A DNA stretch of 64,000 nucleotides from NCBI RefSeq assembly GCF_009846885.1, contig NZ_WUWM01000004.1, positions 124,001-188,000 of the forward strand, read 5' to 3'. A program made the translations under genes and the position numbers. This document shows positions 42,937 to 51,857 of this stretch, piece after piece. Source of the DNA: Paenibacillus puerhi. GTDB taxonomy: Bacteria > Bacillota > Bacilli > Paenibacillales > NBRC-103111. The notes below the pieces were generated by a model that searched no databases, was not told the DNA's origin, and worked only from the letters and a program-made list of their open reading frames with translations. How positions within the stretch are numbered: the first letter of the stretch is position 1; each line of letters opens with the position of its first letter.

Positions 42937-44493
42937 ATGAATAAACTTCGTATAAACCGGGTATCGTCATGGTTGTCTTGTCTGCTCGCCATCTCCATGC
43001 TGGCCGCTTGTTCGGAAGCTGGCGGAGGCGGCGGTACCCAGGGTCCGGCCAGCGATGCCAAGGCAGCCGGCGCAAGCGAGCAGGATAAACCGCTCACGGT
43101 GAAAATCTTCGCCGGCCTGTACAACGATGCGCCGGATATGAACAATGCCTACTGGACCGAATGGCAGAAGCGAACCAACACCAAGCTTGAGATGGAATGG
43201 GTGCCTTCCGGCGATATCGACACGAAGATGGATCTCGTCCTCGCCTCCGGCGATCTCCCGGAAATCCTATCTTCGCCGGACGCCAGCCGCCCTTCTCTTA
43301 TCAAGGCGGCGAAGAACGGGGCTTTCTGGGATCTGACTCCCTTCCTCGGAGATTTCAGCGAATATCCGAATCTCAAGAGCAATCTGGCCCAGAACGCGCT
43401 GAAGTACTTGTCCGTTGACGGCAAGATCTATGCGCTGCCGCGCTCCCGCTCCCGGGTGGATCTTGGGCTGAAGATCCGCAAGGATTGGCTGGATAAGCTG
43501 AATATCCCCGTCCCGACTACACTCGATGAATATGCGGCGGCTCTCAAGAAAATCGTAGAGTCGGATCTGGACGGCAACGGCAAGAAGGATACGCTCGGCA
43601 TCATCGGTCAAGGGGTCGTGGTCGACGACGGCACGTTTCTGTTTGCCGCAGGCTTCGGCGCGTATAATCCTACCTTCAACGAGGAGGGCGGCTTGATCGA
43701 AACCCGGCTTACGCCGCAGTGGGACGATATGATCGCCTACTTCCGGCAGATGTACGCCGACGGCGGACTGCCGAAGGAATTTTCGGTCATGAAGCGGACT
43801 CAGAACGAGGAGCTGTTCCGGACCGGCAAGGCGGCTTCCTACACGAACAGCATCTGGTGGGATGACGAGTGGGAGAAGGAAAACCGGAAAACCCAGCCGG
43901 ACGCGAAAATTTTGAACCTGCTCCTGAAAGGACCGAAGGGCGACGTAGCGCTGGATCTCCAGACCGGAGTATCCGGCGGGTACTACATTTCCAAGAAGGT
44001 CCCGGAAGCCCGAGTGAAGCAGCTGCTTAAATATTTGGACTTTACCGCTTCCCAGGAGATGACGGACTTTGCTTACTACGGCATCGAGGGCGTTCACTAC
44101 AAAGTCGTGGACGGGCAGAAGGTGCTGACGGAGCAAGGCGTAAAGGAAGTCAACGTGACCAGCAAAGGCGCAGGCGTCCTCGCCTATTCCAAGTGGGGGA
44201 AAGTCATCAGCGCTTCGGGCACCAAGGCGTTCAATGATGCGAAAATAAAAGAGGTGGAGCAGTTTGACGAACTGGGCAAGGTCAATCCCATGAAAGGCCT
44301 GATCTCCGACACCTGGCTCAATACATGGCCGAAGTACGAGAGTGAATGGAAGACCATGGAGGCCAAGGCGATCGTAGGACAAATTTCGATGGAAGAGTTC
44401 AAAGCCTATACCGCCAAGCTGAGAAACCTGCCTGAGATGAAAAAAGCATTCAAGGAATTTGCAGAAGCCTACAAGCTGTTTACAGGCAAATAA
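42937..44493 (+). CDS. Extracellular sugar-binding lipoprotein (LipO/YtcQ type)
   Basis: A 518-residue substrate-binding protein of family 1. The signal peptide ends in the lipobox MLAAC with Cys25 as the lipidated residue, followed by a Gly-rich linker. Blocks such as YWTEWQKRTNTKLEMEW, VLASGDLPEILSS and KIYALPRSRSRV are characteristic of LipO-like proteins that bind oligosaccharides or uronate-containing sugars. It should deliver the substrate to the two permeases. AAGGAGG stands before the ATG. A terminator follows. Confidence 0.9.
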   Translation: MNKLRINRVSSWLSCLLAISMLAACSEAGGGGGTQGPASDAKAAGASEQDKPLTVKIFAGLYNDAPDMNNAYWTEWQKRTNTKLEMEWVPSGDIDTKMDLVLASGDLPEILSSPDASRPSLIKAAKNGAFWDLTPFLGDFSEYPNLKSNLAQNALKYLSVDGKIYALPRSRSRVDLGLKIRKDWLDKLNIPVPTTLDEYAAALKKIVESDLDGNGKKDTLGIIGQGVVVDDGTFLFAAGFGAYNPTFNEEGGLIETRLTPQWDDMIAYFRQMYADGGLPKEFSVMKRTQNEELFRTGKAASYTNSIWWDDEWEKENRKTQPDAKILNLLLKGPKGDVALDLQTGVSGGYYISKKVPEARVKQLLKYLDFTASQEMTDFAYYGIEGVHYKVVDGQKVLTEQGVKEVNVTSKGAGVLAYSKWGKVISASGTKAFNDAKIKEVEQFDELGKVNPMKGLISDTWLNTWPKYESEWKTMEAKAIVGQISMEEFKAYTAKLRNLPEMKKAFKEFAEAYKLFTGK

Positions 44494-44511
44494 ACGGATA
44501 TGACCCCTTTC

Positions 44512-44557
44512 CTTTGTGGCTGCCGGACCCGCGTCCCTCCGGCGGCCGCAAAGTTTC
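44512..44557 (+). terminator. Terminator of the sugar ABC operon
   Basis: CTTTGTGGCTGCCGGA (44512-44527) pairs with TCCGGCGGCCGCAAAG (44538-44553) with two G-T pairs, followed by TTTCTGTTTG. Confidence 0.75.
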
Positions 44558-44645
44558 TGTTTGTCTTGACGTATCGCGCTGCCGTCTGAAAGTTGATATA
44601 CTGAAACGTGCCGAAACCTAATTTTTGGTCAAGGGATGTGATTGC

Positions 44646-46970
44646 ATGAGAAGATGGCTGGCATTCATCCGAAGCTCCTTGTTTTCGTTAATGCCGCGAA
44701 CCCATTACTTGAGGAGACTCATTTGGTTCGGATGCCTGACGGTGTCCATTCCGCTTGTCATCGCTGGAAGCGCTTACTATCAATACTCTGTCATCAAGCT
44801 GACCGCTCAGTTCAAGGAGGATGCGAAGGGCTCGCTGACCGTGGTTAAAGACCATATGGAGAATGTGCTGGGGAATATCGAGCAGGAGTCCTTGAAGATC
44901 GCCATCAATCCCCTGGCCAAAGAAAATATAGGCAAGGAAGGCTTCGGAACCGAGTGGTTTTTGCATATGTCCATTCAGGAGCTGCTTCAGGTTCACAAGA
45001 ATTCCAACCACTTCATCGATGATATCGTGTTCTATGAAGGCTTATCCGGCGTGGTGTTATCGAATAATTACGGGTATGTGCTGCTGGACAGGTACAAAGA
45101 CAAGGCGGATATTCATACGGCGCTGAGCTTAAGCTCGCCCGCTGCCTGGAGCTATCTTCCCGAGGGCCGCAAGCAGGGGTACATTTCCTACATCAGACGG
45201 ATGCCCGACGTGCCTGCCGATCATCCTCAGGGCGTATTGATCATTCAAGTGAAAGAAGAATTGCTGCAGAAGCATATCATGACCTACGCCACTTATTCGA
45301 GGAGCCAGTCCTTATTCGTGCTGGACTCTCAGGACCGGATATTTATCCATTCGACGGATGAAGGGGCTGCCGGACCGTCGACCGAGGATAAGATCGGGTT
45401 GGACCTGATTCGCAAGCATGAGGACAGCTCGGGCCAATATGCGCTTAAGAGCGACAACGGCCAGTCGTATATTGGCGTGTTCCACAAGACAATGCTCGGG
45501 CGCACCTATATTTCCTTGCTCCCGGAGAATGAATTGCTCCAGCAGGTCGGGTGGATTCGCTGGTTGACGGTAAGCTCGGTGCTCGTCTTTCTGCTCCTCG
45601 GCATGCTGCTTACGTTCTTCTCCTCCCGGCTGGTCTATAACCCCATCGAGAATCTGATCAAATACGGCGAGAAGCTGCAGAGAGGCCGGGGAATCGACCC
45701 GAGGGGCAATGAGATCGAATTCATCCAGTCCTGTCTCGGCTATCTCAATGAGCAAGCCCAGGCGCTGGAGCGCTATATCCAAAAAACACAGCCCAGTCTC
45801 AGGAACCAGCTGCTTAAGAAGCTGTTGAAGAGCTCTGCCGTCAACCGGGGCTCGCTGGCCGACGAATGTGCGGAATTTCAAATTCCTACGAACGGCTCCT
45901 TCCTGGTGCTGGTCACACGAGTGGAAAATTTATTCAATGAAAAACGATTTATGCCCAACGAGAATGCCATCGTCCTGTTTGCCATAACGAATGTCATCCA
46001 GGAGCTGCTTGCCAAATCTCCGATGGACGGCTATGTGCTGGAAGATAATGAAAGAGAGAGCATCACGATCCTCCACTTCAGCGAGGGGTTGAGCCGCGAA
46101 CAGATGGCGGATATGACCCGAACGCTTGCGGAAGACATTCAATCTGCTTTAAGGCAGTATTTATCGTTTTCCGTATCCAGCGGAATCGGCGGTATCTGTA
46201 CGAAAATCACCCATCTGTCGGAATCCTACAGGGAGGCCAGGGAAGCCTTGCAATACCGGATATTTAACGATACCCAGGCGATCTTGTTTTTCGACGAAAT
46301 GGATGCTTCGCCCGCGCAGTCGCAGTTCTTCTATCCGCGCGAGCATGAGCGAGTGATTATTGCGGCCTTGTCCCGCGGCGAGCTGGGCTATGCGGAAAAA
46401 GGTCTGGAGCAATTTGCCCAGAGCGTAAGAGCCTCCGAGTCGTATCACACCATCTACCAGTGCTATCATGTCCTGCTTTCCTCGATCATCCAGTCGCTGG
46501 AGGAGGAGGGGCCGGGCGTCATAGACGCTCTGGAGGGTAACTGGTTCGATCAGCTGAAGGCCCGACAAACGGCGCGTGAGATTTATGACTGGTTTATCGA
46601 GACGATCTTCCCGCTGTATCAGAAGATGACGGAGGATTTCCGGAAGCAGAGCGTGAAGATTGCGATTCAAAAGGTGTGCAAGCATATTAGGGAAAACCCC
46701 GGTTCCAACTATTCGCTGATCGAGTGTGCAGACATGATCGGGATGAGTCCCTCCTACTTGAGCCGGATGTTCAAGAAGGAGGTCGGGGTTCCCTTTATTG
46801 AATATATGATGGAATTCAAAGTGGAGACGGCCAAGCAATCGCTTCAGGATACGGATCTCAGCGTGACCGAAATCGCCGGAATGGTAGGCTATTCCGAGCG
46901 GAATCTGAATCGCACGTTTCAACGCTATGTCGGCATGTCCCCCAAGCAGTACCGCATGTCGCACCGCTAA
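44646..46970 (+). CDS. Membrane-anchored AraC-family regulator
   Basis: A 774-residue one-component regulator: TM1 about 25-47, an extracellular Cache-like sensor about 50-300, TM2 about 310-335, a linker with a GGDEF-like degenerate region (FSVSSGIGGICTKITHLSESYREAREAL), and the AraC helix-turn-helix pair at the C-terminus (SLIECADMIGMSPSYLSRMFKK and VTEIAGMVGYSERNLNRTFQR). Such regulators sit next to LplB/YtcP transporters in Paenibacillus and are thought to detect the sugar or its binding protein. AAGGG lies before the ATG at 44646. It probably controls the upstream transporter and perhaps the dhaKL genes downstream. Confidence 0.88.
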   Translation: MRRWLAFIRSSLFSLMPRTHYLRRLIWFGCLTVSIPLVIAGSAYYQYSVIKLTAQFKEDAKGSLTVVKDHMENVLGNIEQESLKIAINPLAKENIGKEGFGTEWFLHMSIQELLQVHKNSNHFIDDIVFYEGLSGVVLSNNYGYVLLDRYKDKADIHTALSLSSPAAWSYLPEGRKQGYISYIRRMPDVPADHPQGVLIIQVKEELLQKHIMTYATYSRSQSLFVLDSQDRIFIHSTDEGAAGPSTEDKIGLDLIRKHEDSSGQYALKSDNGQSYIGVFHKTMLGRTYISLLPENELLQQVGWIRWLTVSSVLVFLLLGMLLTFFSSRLVYNPIENLIKYGEKLQRGRGIDPRGNEIEFIQSCLGYLNEQAQALERYIQKTQPSLRNQLLKKLLKSSAVNRGSLADECAEFQIPTNGSFLVLVTRVENLFNEKRFMPNENAIVLFAITNVIQELLAKSPMDGYVLEDNERESITILHFSEGLSREQMADMTRTLAEDIQSALRQYLSFSVSSGIGGICTKITHLSESYREAREALQYRIFNDTQAILFFDEMDASPAQSQFFYPREHERVIIAALSRGELGYAEKGLEQFAQSVRASESYHTIYQCYHVLLSSIIQSLEEEGPGVIDALEGNWFDQLKARQTAREIYDWFIETIFPLYQKMTEDFRKQSVKIAIQKVCKHIRENPGSNYSLIECADMIGMSPSYLSRMFKKEVGVPFIEYMMEFKVETAKQSLQDTDLSVTEIAGMVGYSERNLNRTFQRYVGMSPKQYRMSHR

Positions 46971-47132
46971 GCGGATCGCGTACGCGGCTTCCCGCCAGAG
47001 CGGCTTTGTCATCACCGTACGATCCGGGTGGCGAGCGGGACAATGCATGTCATGGCTTGCGGAGGTGTTCGGTGCAGCCCCGTAAAGCCTTGTTGTTCAA
47101 GGTCTATTACAGCCCGGCGCCCTGCCGTCTTT

Positions 47133-47201
47133 GGACAAAAATTGTCCTGCAGGCATTCATATGAATTGTCGGTTCAATGCCTCTCCGGTTCCGCCTATAC
47201 T
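47133..47201 (+). promoter_or_regulatory. Promoter of dhaK with upstream palindromes
   Basis: TTCAAT (47173-47178) and TATACT (47196-47201) are 17 bases apart, with a start expected near 47208. Upstream are GGACAAAAATTGTCC (47133-47147), a six-base inverted repeat, and the perfect palindrome ATTCATATGAAT (47154-47165). Either could bind a regulator; the identity is not known. Confidence 0.45.
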
Positions 47202-47260
47202 GAATCTAGCCCGACAGTTGGGGATATCAGGAGCCCAGATTCAGGAAGGAGAATCGTTAC

Positions 47261-48277
47261 GTGAAGAAGCTGATCAATGAACCTCATGCGGTTGTGGATG
47301 AAATGCTGGAAGGCTACGCCTCCGCGTTCCCCCGGCATGTGCGGATGCTTCCCTCCCATAAGCGGTCCATCGTTCGAACCGGAGCCGGACGCCCGGGGAA
47401 AGTAGGTATTGTGACAGGAGGAGGAGCCGGTCATGAGCCTGCGTTCATGGGGCTGATCGGCCGCGGGATGGCAGACGGAGTAGCGGTAGGCAATGTGTTC
47501 GCCTCTCCTCCGCCCGACCCGATATTGGAGGTAACGAGAGCGGTGCATGGCGGTGCCGGCATTCTGTATTTGTATACCAACTATGCCGGCGACTGCATGA
47601 ACTTCGATATGGCTGCGGAGCTGGCCGGGTTGGAGGGCATCCGCGTGGAGACGGTCCGGATCGCCGATGACGTAGCCTCCATGCCGGCCGCCCAGGCGGA
47701 GCGCCGCCGCGGTATCGCAGGGAGCTTCCTGGTATATAAAGCAGCAGGAGCTGCCGCCGATCTGAATCTGCCGCTCGAAGAGGTGGTCCGGGTGGCGAAT
47801 CATGCGAAGGACCGCGTACGGACGATGGGCGTGGCCCTATCCCCTTGTTATATGCCTCAGACCGGACAGCCGAGCTTCGTACTTGGTGCGCAAGAGATGG
47901 AGATCGGACTGGGCATTCATGGCGAGCCCGGGATGTTAAGAGGGGATCTGGGCACGGCGGATGAAGTGTCAGGTATTTTGTTCGACCACATTGCGGAAGA
48001 TATGCTGCTAACGGCAGGAGACCGGGTGGCGGTGCTTGTGAACGGTATGGGGGCGACCCCGCTTATGCAGCTTTGTATTGTATACCGCCATATCGCCAAG
48101 CTGCTGAGCGAACGCGGAGTCGAGATACACCGCTCCTACGTCGGCGAATATGTAACCTCATTGGAAATGGGCGGCTGTTCCGTGTCCATCATGAAGCTGG
48201 ACGACGAGCTGGCCCGGCTGATCGATCACCCTGCGGAGACCGCATTTTTCGCTCAAGTGCAGGAGGGCCTCGCGTGA
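47261..48277 (+). CDS. dhaK: Dihydroxyacetone kinase substrate-binding subunit DhaK
   Basis: A 338-residue DhaK domain. The substrate is bound covalently to a His; here His220 in GLGIHGEPGM. Other blocks: GKVGIVTGGGAGHEPAFMGLIGRGM and YTNYAGDCMNFDMAAEL. DhaK phosphorylates dihydroxyacetone or related ketoses, such as erythrulose, with DhaL. The start is a GTG with AGGAAGGAG upstream. It is followed by dhaL with a one-base overlap. No DhaM gene is present, so the phosphate donor may be ATP bound by DhaL. Confidence 0.92.
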   Translation: MKKLINEPHAVVDEMLEGYASAFPRHVRMLPSHKRSIVRTGAGRPGKVGIVTGGGAGHEPAFMGLIGRGMADGVAVGNVFASPPPDPILEVTRAVHGGAGILYLYTNYAGDCMNFDMAAELAGLEGIRVETVRIADDVASMPAAQAERRRGIAGSFLVYKAAGAAADLNLPLEEVVRVANHAKDRVRTMGVALSPCYMPQTGQPSFVLGAQEMEIGLGIHGEPGMLRGDLGTADEVSGILFDHIAEDMLLTAGDRVAVLVNGMGATPLMQLCIVYRHIAKLLSERGVEIHRSYVGEYVTSLEMGGCSVSIMKLDDELARLIDHPAETAFFAQVQEGLA

Positions 48278-48927
48278 TGCTGACCTATCGGAATTTTGCC
48301 GACATCTTGGTTGCCATTGCCGCGCGGATGGAGCTGGAGCAGGATTATTTGTCCGAGCTGGACAGGGCTTTGGGGGACGGGGACCACGGGGTGACGATGT
48401 CACTGGGCTGGCAAGCGATTGCCGACAAGGCCGGATCGTTCCAGCCGGAGGATTGCGGAGCCCTGCTGAAGGAGGCTGCGATGGCTTTCCTCAACGCGGT
48501 AGGGTCCTTGGTGGGCCCCTTGTATGCAACGGCCTTCCTGAGGGGCAGCGCTGTGCTGCAAGGCAAATCAACCTTAACCGAGGAGGACGTGATCGCCTTC
48601 TGGACGGCGGCGGTGCAGGGAATTCAGGAAAGAGGAAAAGCCCAGGTCGGCGACAAGACGATGCTGGACACCTGGATACCGGCCGTGGAGTCTCTGCAGA
48701 AGGCATATAGCGAGCAGAAGGACTTGGCAGCCTGCCTGCAGGAAGCGGCGTTGGCCGGCGAGCGGGGCATGACCTCGACGAAGGACCTGCTCCCCCGGCT
48801 CGGCCGCTCGAGCAGGCTGGGCGAACGCGCCCTGGGCCATCAGGACCCTGGCGCGACCTCGGCCTGGATCATCTTGTCGGTGTTCGCGGACCGTGTATCC
48901 GCCCTGCAGCAAGGTCATGTCTTGTAA
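48277..48927 (+). CDS. dhaL: Dihydroxyacetone kinase ADP/ATP-binding subunit DhaL
   Basis: A 216-residue helical-barrel protein. The nucleotide and magnesium site is LDRALGDGDHGVTMSLGW, and later VGDKTMLDTWIPAVESL and GHQDPGATSAWIIL are family-specific. In PEP-dependent systems DhaL carries ADP as cofactor and is recharged by DhaM; in ATP-dependent kinases DhaL-like domains use ATP. Absence of DhaM favours the second option, by inference. The ATG overlaps the dhaK stop by one base and AGGAGG lies ten bases upstream. Confidence 0.9.
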   Translation: MLTYRNFADILVAIAARMELEQDYLSELDRALGDGDHGVTMSLGWQAIADKAGSFQPEDCGALLKEAAMAFLNAVGSLVGPLYATAFLRGSAVLQGKSTLTEEDVIAFWTAAVQGIQERGKAQVGDKTMLDTWIPAVESLQKAYSEQKDLAACLQEAALAGERGMTSTKDLLPRLGRSSRLGERALGHQDPGATSAWIILSVFADRVSALQQGHVL

Positions 48928-48981
48928 CCTCGATACTATGGTATAGAAGCGACTTTAAGAAACGAAACGGAGGCCTTATCC

Positions 48982-49953
48982 ATGAACTATCGCACATTGG
49001 GAAGAACAGGCGTGCAGGTATCCAATCTTTGCTTCGGGGCGATGTCGTTCGGATCGATTGCGGACGAAGAAACCTCGAAGGCCATGTTCAACCGCTGCCG
49101 GGAGGTTGGCATTAATTTTTTCGATACGGCGGACGTGTATGCGGGAGGACGCTCGGAAGAAATTCTGGGAAGATTGATTGCAGACTGCCGCCAGGACATC
49201 GTGCTGACCTCGAAGTTTTGTTTGCCGATGGGCAAGGGCATCAACTCGAAGGGCATGTCCCGCCGGCATATGGTGCTCTCCGTAGAAGAAAGCCTGAGGC
49301 GGCTCGGTACGGATTGGATCGACGTCTATTTCGTCCATCACTTCGATGCCGAGACAGCGATCGAGGACACGCTTCGGGGCTTGGACGATCTGCAGAAGCA
49401 GGGAAAAATCCTGTATCCTGCCGTAAGCAACTGGGCGGCTTGGCAGATTGCCAAGGCGCTCGGCATTTCCAGCAAGGAAGGCTTGGCCCGCTTCGAATGT
49501 ATCCAGCCGATGTACAATCTGGTTAAGCGCCAGACAGAGGTGGAAATTCTTCCTCTGGCGCAGTCCGAGCAGGTCGGCGTCATCACCTACAGCCCGCTTG
49601 CGGCCGGCCTCTTGACGGGCAAGTACAACGGGGGCGCCAAACCGGAGCAAGGCAGGTTCGTCGAGCATCAGGGCACCCAGCTGCGTTATGGGGAGCAGCA
49701 GCACTGGGACGTTGCCGAGCGCTTCCACAAGCATGCGGCCGAGCGGGGCGAGCATCCCGCATCCCTGGCTATTGCCTGGGTAATGGCCAATCCCGCCGTA
49801 ACCGCTCCGATCATCGGCGCGCGGAACCTGGAACAGCTGGAGCCTCTGCTGGGGGCGCTCGATGTCCGGATGACGCCGGAGTGGCGGCAGGACATCTCGG
49901 CTTTGTCCATCGCCCCTCCCCCGGCCACAGACCGGACAGAAGAGCTGGCGTGA
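48982..49953 (+). CDS. Aldo/keto reductase
   Basis: A 323-residue NADPH-dependent aldo/keto reductase. The catalytic tetrad is visible: Asp and Tyr in INFFDTADVYAGG, Lys in VLTSKFCL and His in DVYFVHHFD. It resembles the YhdN/YccK branch. It should interconvert an aldehyde or ketone with its alcohol. CGGAGG precedes the ATG and the gene lies 54 bases after dhaL on the same strand, which suggests that its substrate is a precursor or product of the ketose kinase. Confidence 0.9.
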   Translation: MNYRTLGRTGVQVSNLCFGAMSFGSIADEETSKAMFNRCREVGINFFDTADVYAGGRSEEILGRLIADCRQDIVLTSKFCLPMGKGINSKGMSRRHMVLSVEESLRRLGTDWIDVYFVHHFDAETAIEDTLRGLDDLQKQGKILYPAVSNWAAWQIAKALGISSKEGLARFECIQPMYNLVKRQTEVEILPLAQSEQVGVITYSPLAAGLLTGKYNGGAKPEQGRFVEHQGTQLRYGEQQHWDVAERFHKHAAERGEHPASLAIAWVMANPAVTAPIIGARNLEQLEPLLGALDVRMTPEWRQDISALSIAPPPATDRTEELA

Positions 49954-49976
49954 TCTGACGTGACGCCTATTTGGGG

Positions 49977-50010
49977 GCCGTCGACTCCGGTAAGGGGTTG
50001 ACGGCTTTGT
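49977..50010 (+). terminator. Terminator-like hairpin after the aldo/keto reductase gene
   Basis: GCCGTCGAC pairs with GTTGACGGC, followed by TTTGTG. It may separate the aldo/keto reductase gene from the next one or act as partial terminator. Confidence 0.5.
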
Positions 50011-50068
50011 GCGCATACGGCAGCATAAACAATAGATCGAGCAATACCTGGAAGGGATGGAGAGATGA

Positions 50069-51037
50069 ATGATGAACATTGTCGTGTTGGACGGGTTTAC
50101 CTTGAATCCCGGTGACTTGAGCTGGGATGCTCTGCATACGCTGGGCAGCGTCCGCGTGTATGACCGTACTCCGGAGGAAGAGATTGTCTCGCGGGCGGCC
50201 GGGGCCGATATCGTATTAACGAATAAAACGCCATTATCCCGGGACACCCTGGCGGATTTGCCAAAGCTTCAATATATCGGAGTGCTGGCCACCGGCTACA
50301 ATATCGTGGATACGCAAGCCGCTGCCGAGCGGGATATTGTCGTCTCGAACATCCCCTCGTACGGCACCGATTCGGTCGCTCAATATGTGTTCGCTCTGCT
50401 GCTGGAGCTGTGCCATCGGGTGCAGCGGCATAGTGACGCCGTCCATCAGGGGGAATGGGAGCGAAGCTCCGACTTCTGCTTCACGAAGTCTCCGTTGACG
50501 GAGCTGGCCGGGAAGACGATGGGGATTATCGGACTTGGGAGAATCGGCTGGAGAACCGCCCGGATCGCCCAGGCCTTCGGCATGCAGGTTCTGGCCGCGG
50601 GCAGCGGCAGAACGCCGCTTACCTCGGAAGAGGGCGTACAGCGGGTGACGCTCGACCAACTGCTGAGCAGGTCGGACGTCGTCAGCCTGCACTGCCCTCT
50701 GACACCCGAGACGACCCGGCTCATCAACGCAGCGACGCTTGGCGCTATGAAGCCATCGGCCTTCCTGATCAACACCTCGCGCGGCGGTCTGATTGCCGAG
50801 CAGGACCTGGCGGACGCTCTTCGCGCGGGGACGATTGCCGGCGCGGCCCTCGACGTGCTGTCGGCCGAGCCGCCGGATGCGGATAACCCGCTGCTGCGCG
50901 CGCCCAATTGCATCATCACCCCGCACATCGCCTGGGCGACACTGGAAGCGCGCCGCCGATTAATGGACACAGCCGTGGACAACGTACGCTGCTTCCTACA
51001 AGGAAAGCCCGCGAATGTGGTGAATCGCGGGCAGTAA
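50069..51037 (+). CDS. D-2-hydroxyacid dehydrogenase (hydroxypyruvate reductase / glycerate dehydrogenase type)
   Basis: A 322-residue NAD(P)-dependent dehydrogenase. The cofactor loop is MGIIGLGRIGWRTARIA and the catalytic triad is Arg in INTSRGGLIAEQDL, Glu in ALDVLSAEPPDAD and His in IITPHIAWATLEARRR. It is closest to HprA-like glycerate dehydrogenases that interconvert hydroxypyruvate or glyoxylate with D-glycerate or glycolate. Its place after dhaKL and the aldo/keto reductase suggests the catabolism of a three- or four-carbon sugar acid. GGATGGAG lies before the ATG at 50069; an ATG one codon later is equally possible. Confidence 0.9.
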   Translation: MMNIVVLDGFTLNPGDLSWDALHTLGSVRVYDRTPEEEIVSRAAGADIVLTNKTPLSRDTLADLPKLQYIGVLATGYNIVDTQAAAERDIVVSNIPSYGTDSVAQYVFALLLELCHRVQRHSDAVHQGEWERSSDFCFTKSPLTELAGKTMGIIGLGRIGWRTARIAQAFGMQVLAAGSGRTPLTSEEGVQRVTLDQLLSRSDVVSLHCPLTPETTRLINAATLGAMKPSAFLINTSRGGLIAEQDLADALRAGTIAGAALDVLSAEPPDADNPLLRAPNCIITPHIAWATLEARRRLMDTAVDNVRCFLQGKPANVVNRGQ

Positions 51038-51230
51038 GCCTGTGAGGGCCGGGCCGGTGCTGGGGGGCCGAGTCGGGCCGGGGAGTCGAGCCGTTGCAGG
51101 CGGCAACGGCTTGGCGGCGTGGGCGGAGTACGCGGTGCGATGGGCGCGTGTAAGGGCGGGCGGTGCGATGGGCGCGGCGTGGACCTCAGGGACGCGGATC
51201 GGACCGCAGAGACCTTATTCGCCTCCAGAA

Positions 51231-51395
51231 CCCCTTTTTGAGCAAGTTACGGACCCAGATGCCGTTATTGGTGCAGAAGGAGCGAATCACGGCGATGATT
51301 CAGCGAAATAGTGACTCCTCGGTCCGTTAAACTGCCAAATGGATGATTGGAGAGCCAATAGCGGCTCTGGAGTCCGTCAGACCTGATCGATTACC
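51231..51395. repeat. Second copy of the degenerate intergenic repeat
   Basis: This non-coding stretch carries TTACGGACC, GAAATAGTGACTCC, GGTCCGTTAAA and CCAATAGCGG words spaced like those at 28607-28894. The stretch 51038-51857 holds no convincing gene; the first 190 bases are GC-rich and low in complexity. Confidence 0.45.
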
Positions 51396-51439
51396 CCGGT
51401 ACTTCGGTACTTCACCAGCACAGGGTAATCCCGTATTCC

Positions 51440-51600
51440 CATACAGACTACTTTCGTGATCCATAGCACAGGCTACCCTCGTACTCCATCAACACAGACT
51501 ACTCCCGTACTCCATCACACAAACTACTCCCGTACTCCATCACACAAACTACTCACGTGCTTCGTCCACAAATACTATTCTCGTACTCCATCGGTACAGC
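51440..51600. repeat. Imperfect tandem repeat of a ~25-base unit
   Basis: About six degenerate head-to-tail copies of the unit ACTACTCCCGTACTCCATCA plus CACAA can be read; the two central copies (about 51489-51540) are nearly identical. The copies abut with no spacers, so it is not a CRISPR array. Any coding frame through it looks accidental. Confidence 0.65.
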
Positions 51601-51857
51601 CTCCTCAGTCCTTCTCTAACCAAAGTTACTCGATTACTTCACAACAGAAAAATAGCGGAACTACCGTGCGCCATCTCCCGATTCCTCCCCCTGGAGAGCC
51701 AAATCGTCCGATACGCACGGTTGTTCCGCTATGATTTCCTTCCGGCTGTAGAAGTCGAGCAAGCTCACAGCCTCTTCTGCTTGCGACTGCCCTAGCCGCT
51801 ACCGATGACTTGCGGCGACTAGCCTAGCCTACGATTCGTCTAGTGTCCATGCACAGC

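Noticed and set aside
48277-48927. A DhaM phosphotransferase subunit after DhaL
   Set aside because: The next gene is an aldo/keto reductase; no PTS EIIA-like histidine domain is encoded in the neighbourhood.
51042-51311. GC-rich 89-codon frame after the hydroxyacid dehydrogenase
   Set aside because: Low-complexity Gly/Arg/Ala composition, no ribosome binding site, overlaps the intergenic repeat.
51440-51600. Possible CRISPR array
   Set aside because: Units abut without spacers, vary in sequence and there is no cas gene nearby.
51456-51734. 92-codon frame through the tandem repeat
   Set aside because: Its protein repeats only mirror the DNA repeat and no start signal is present.
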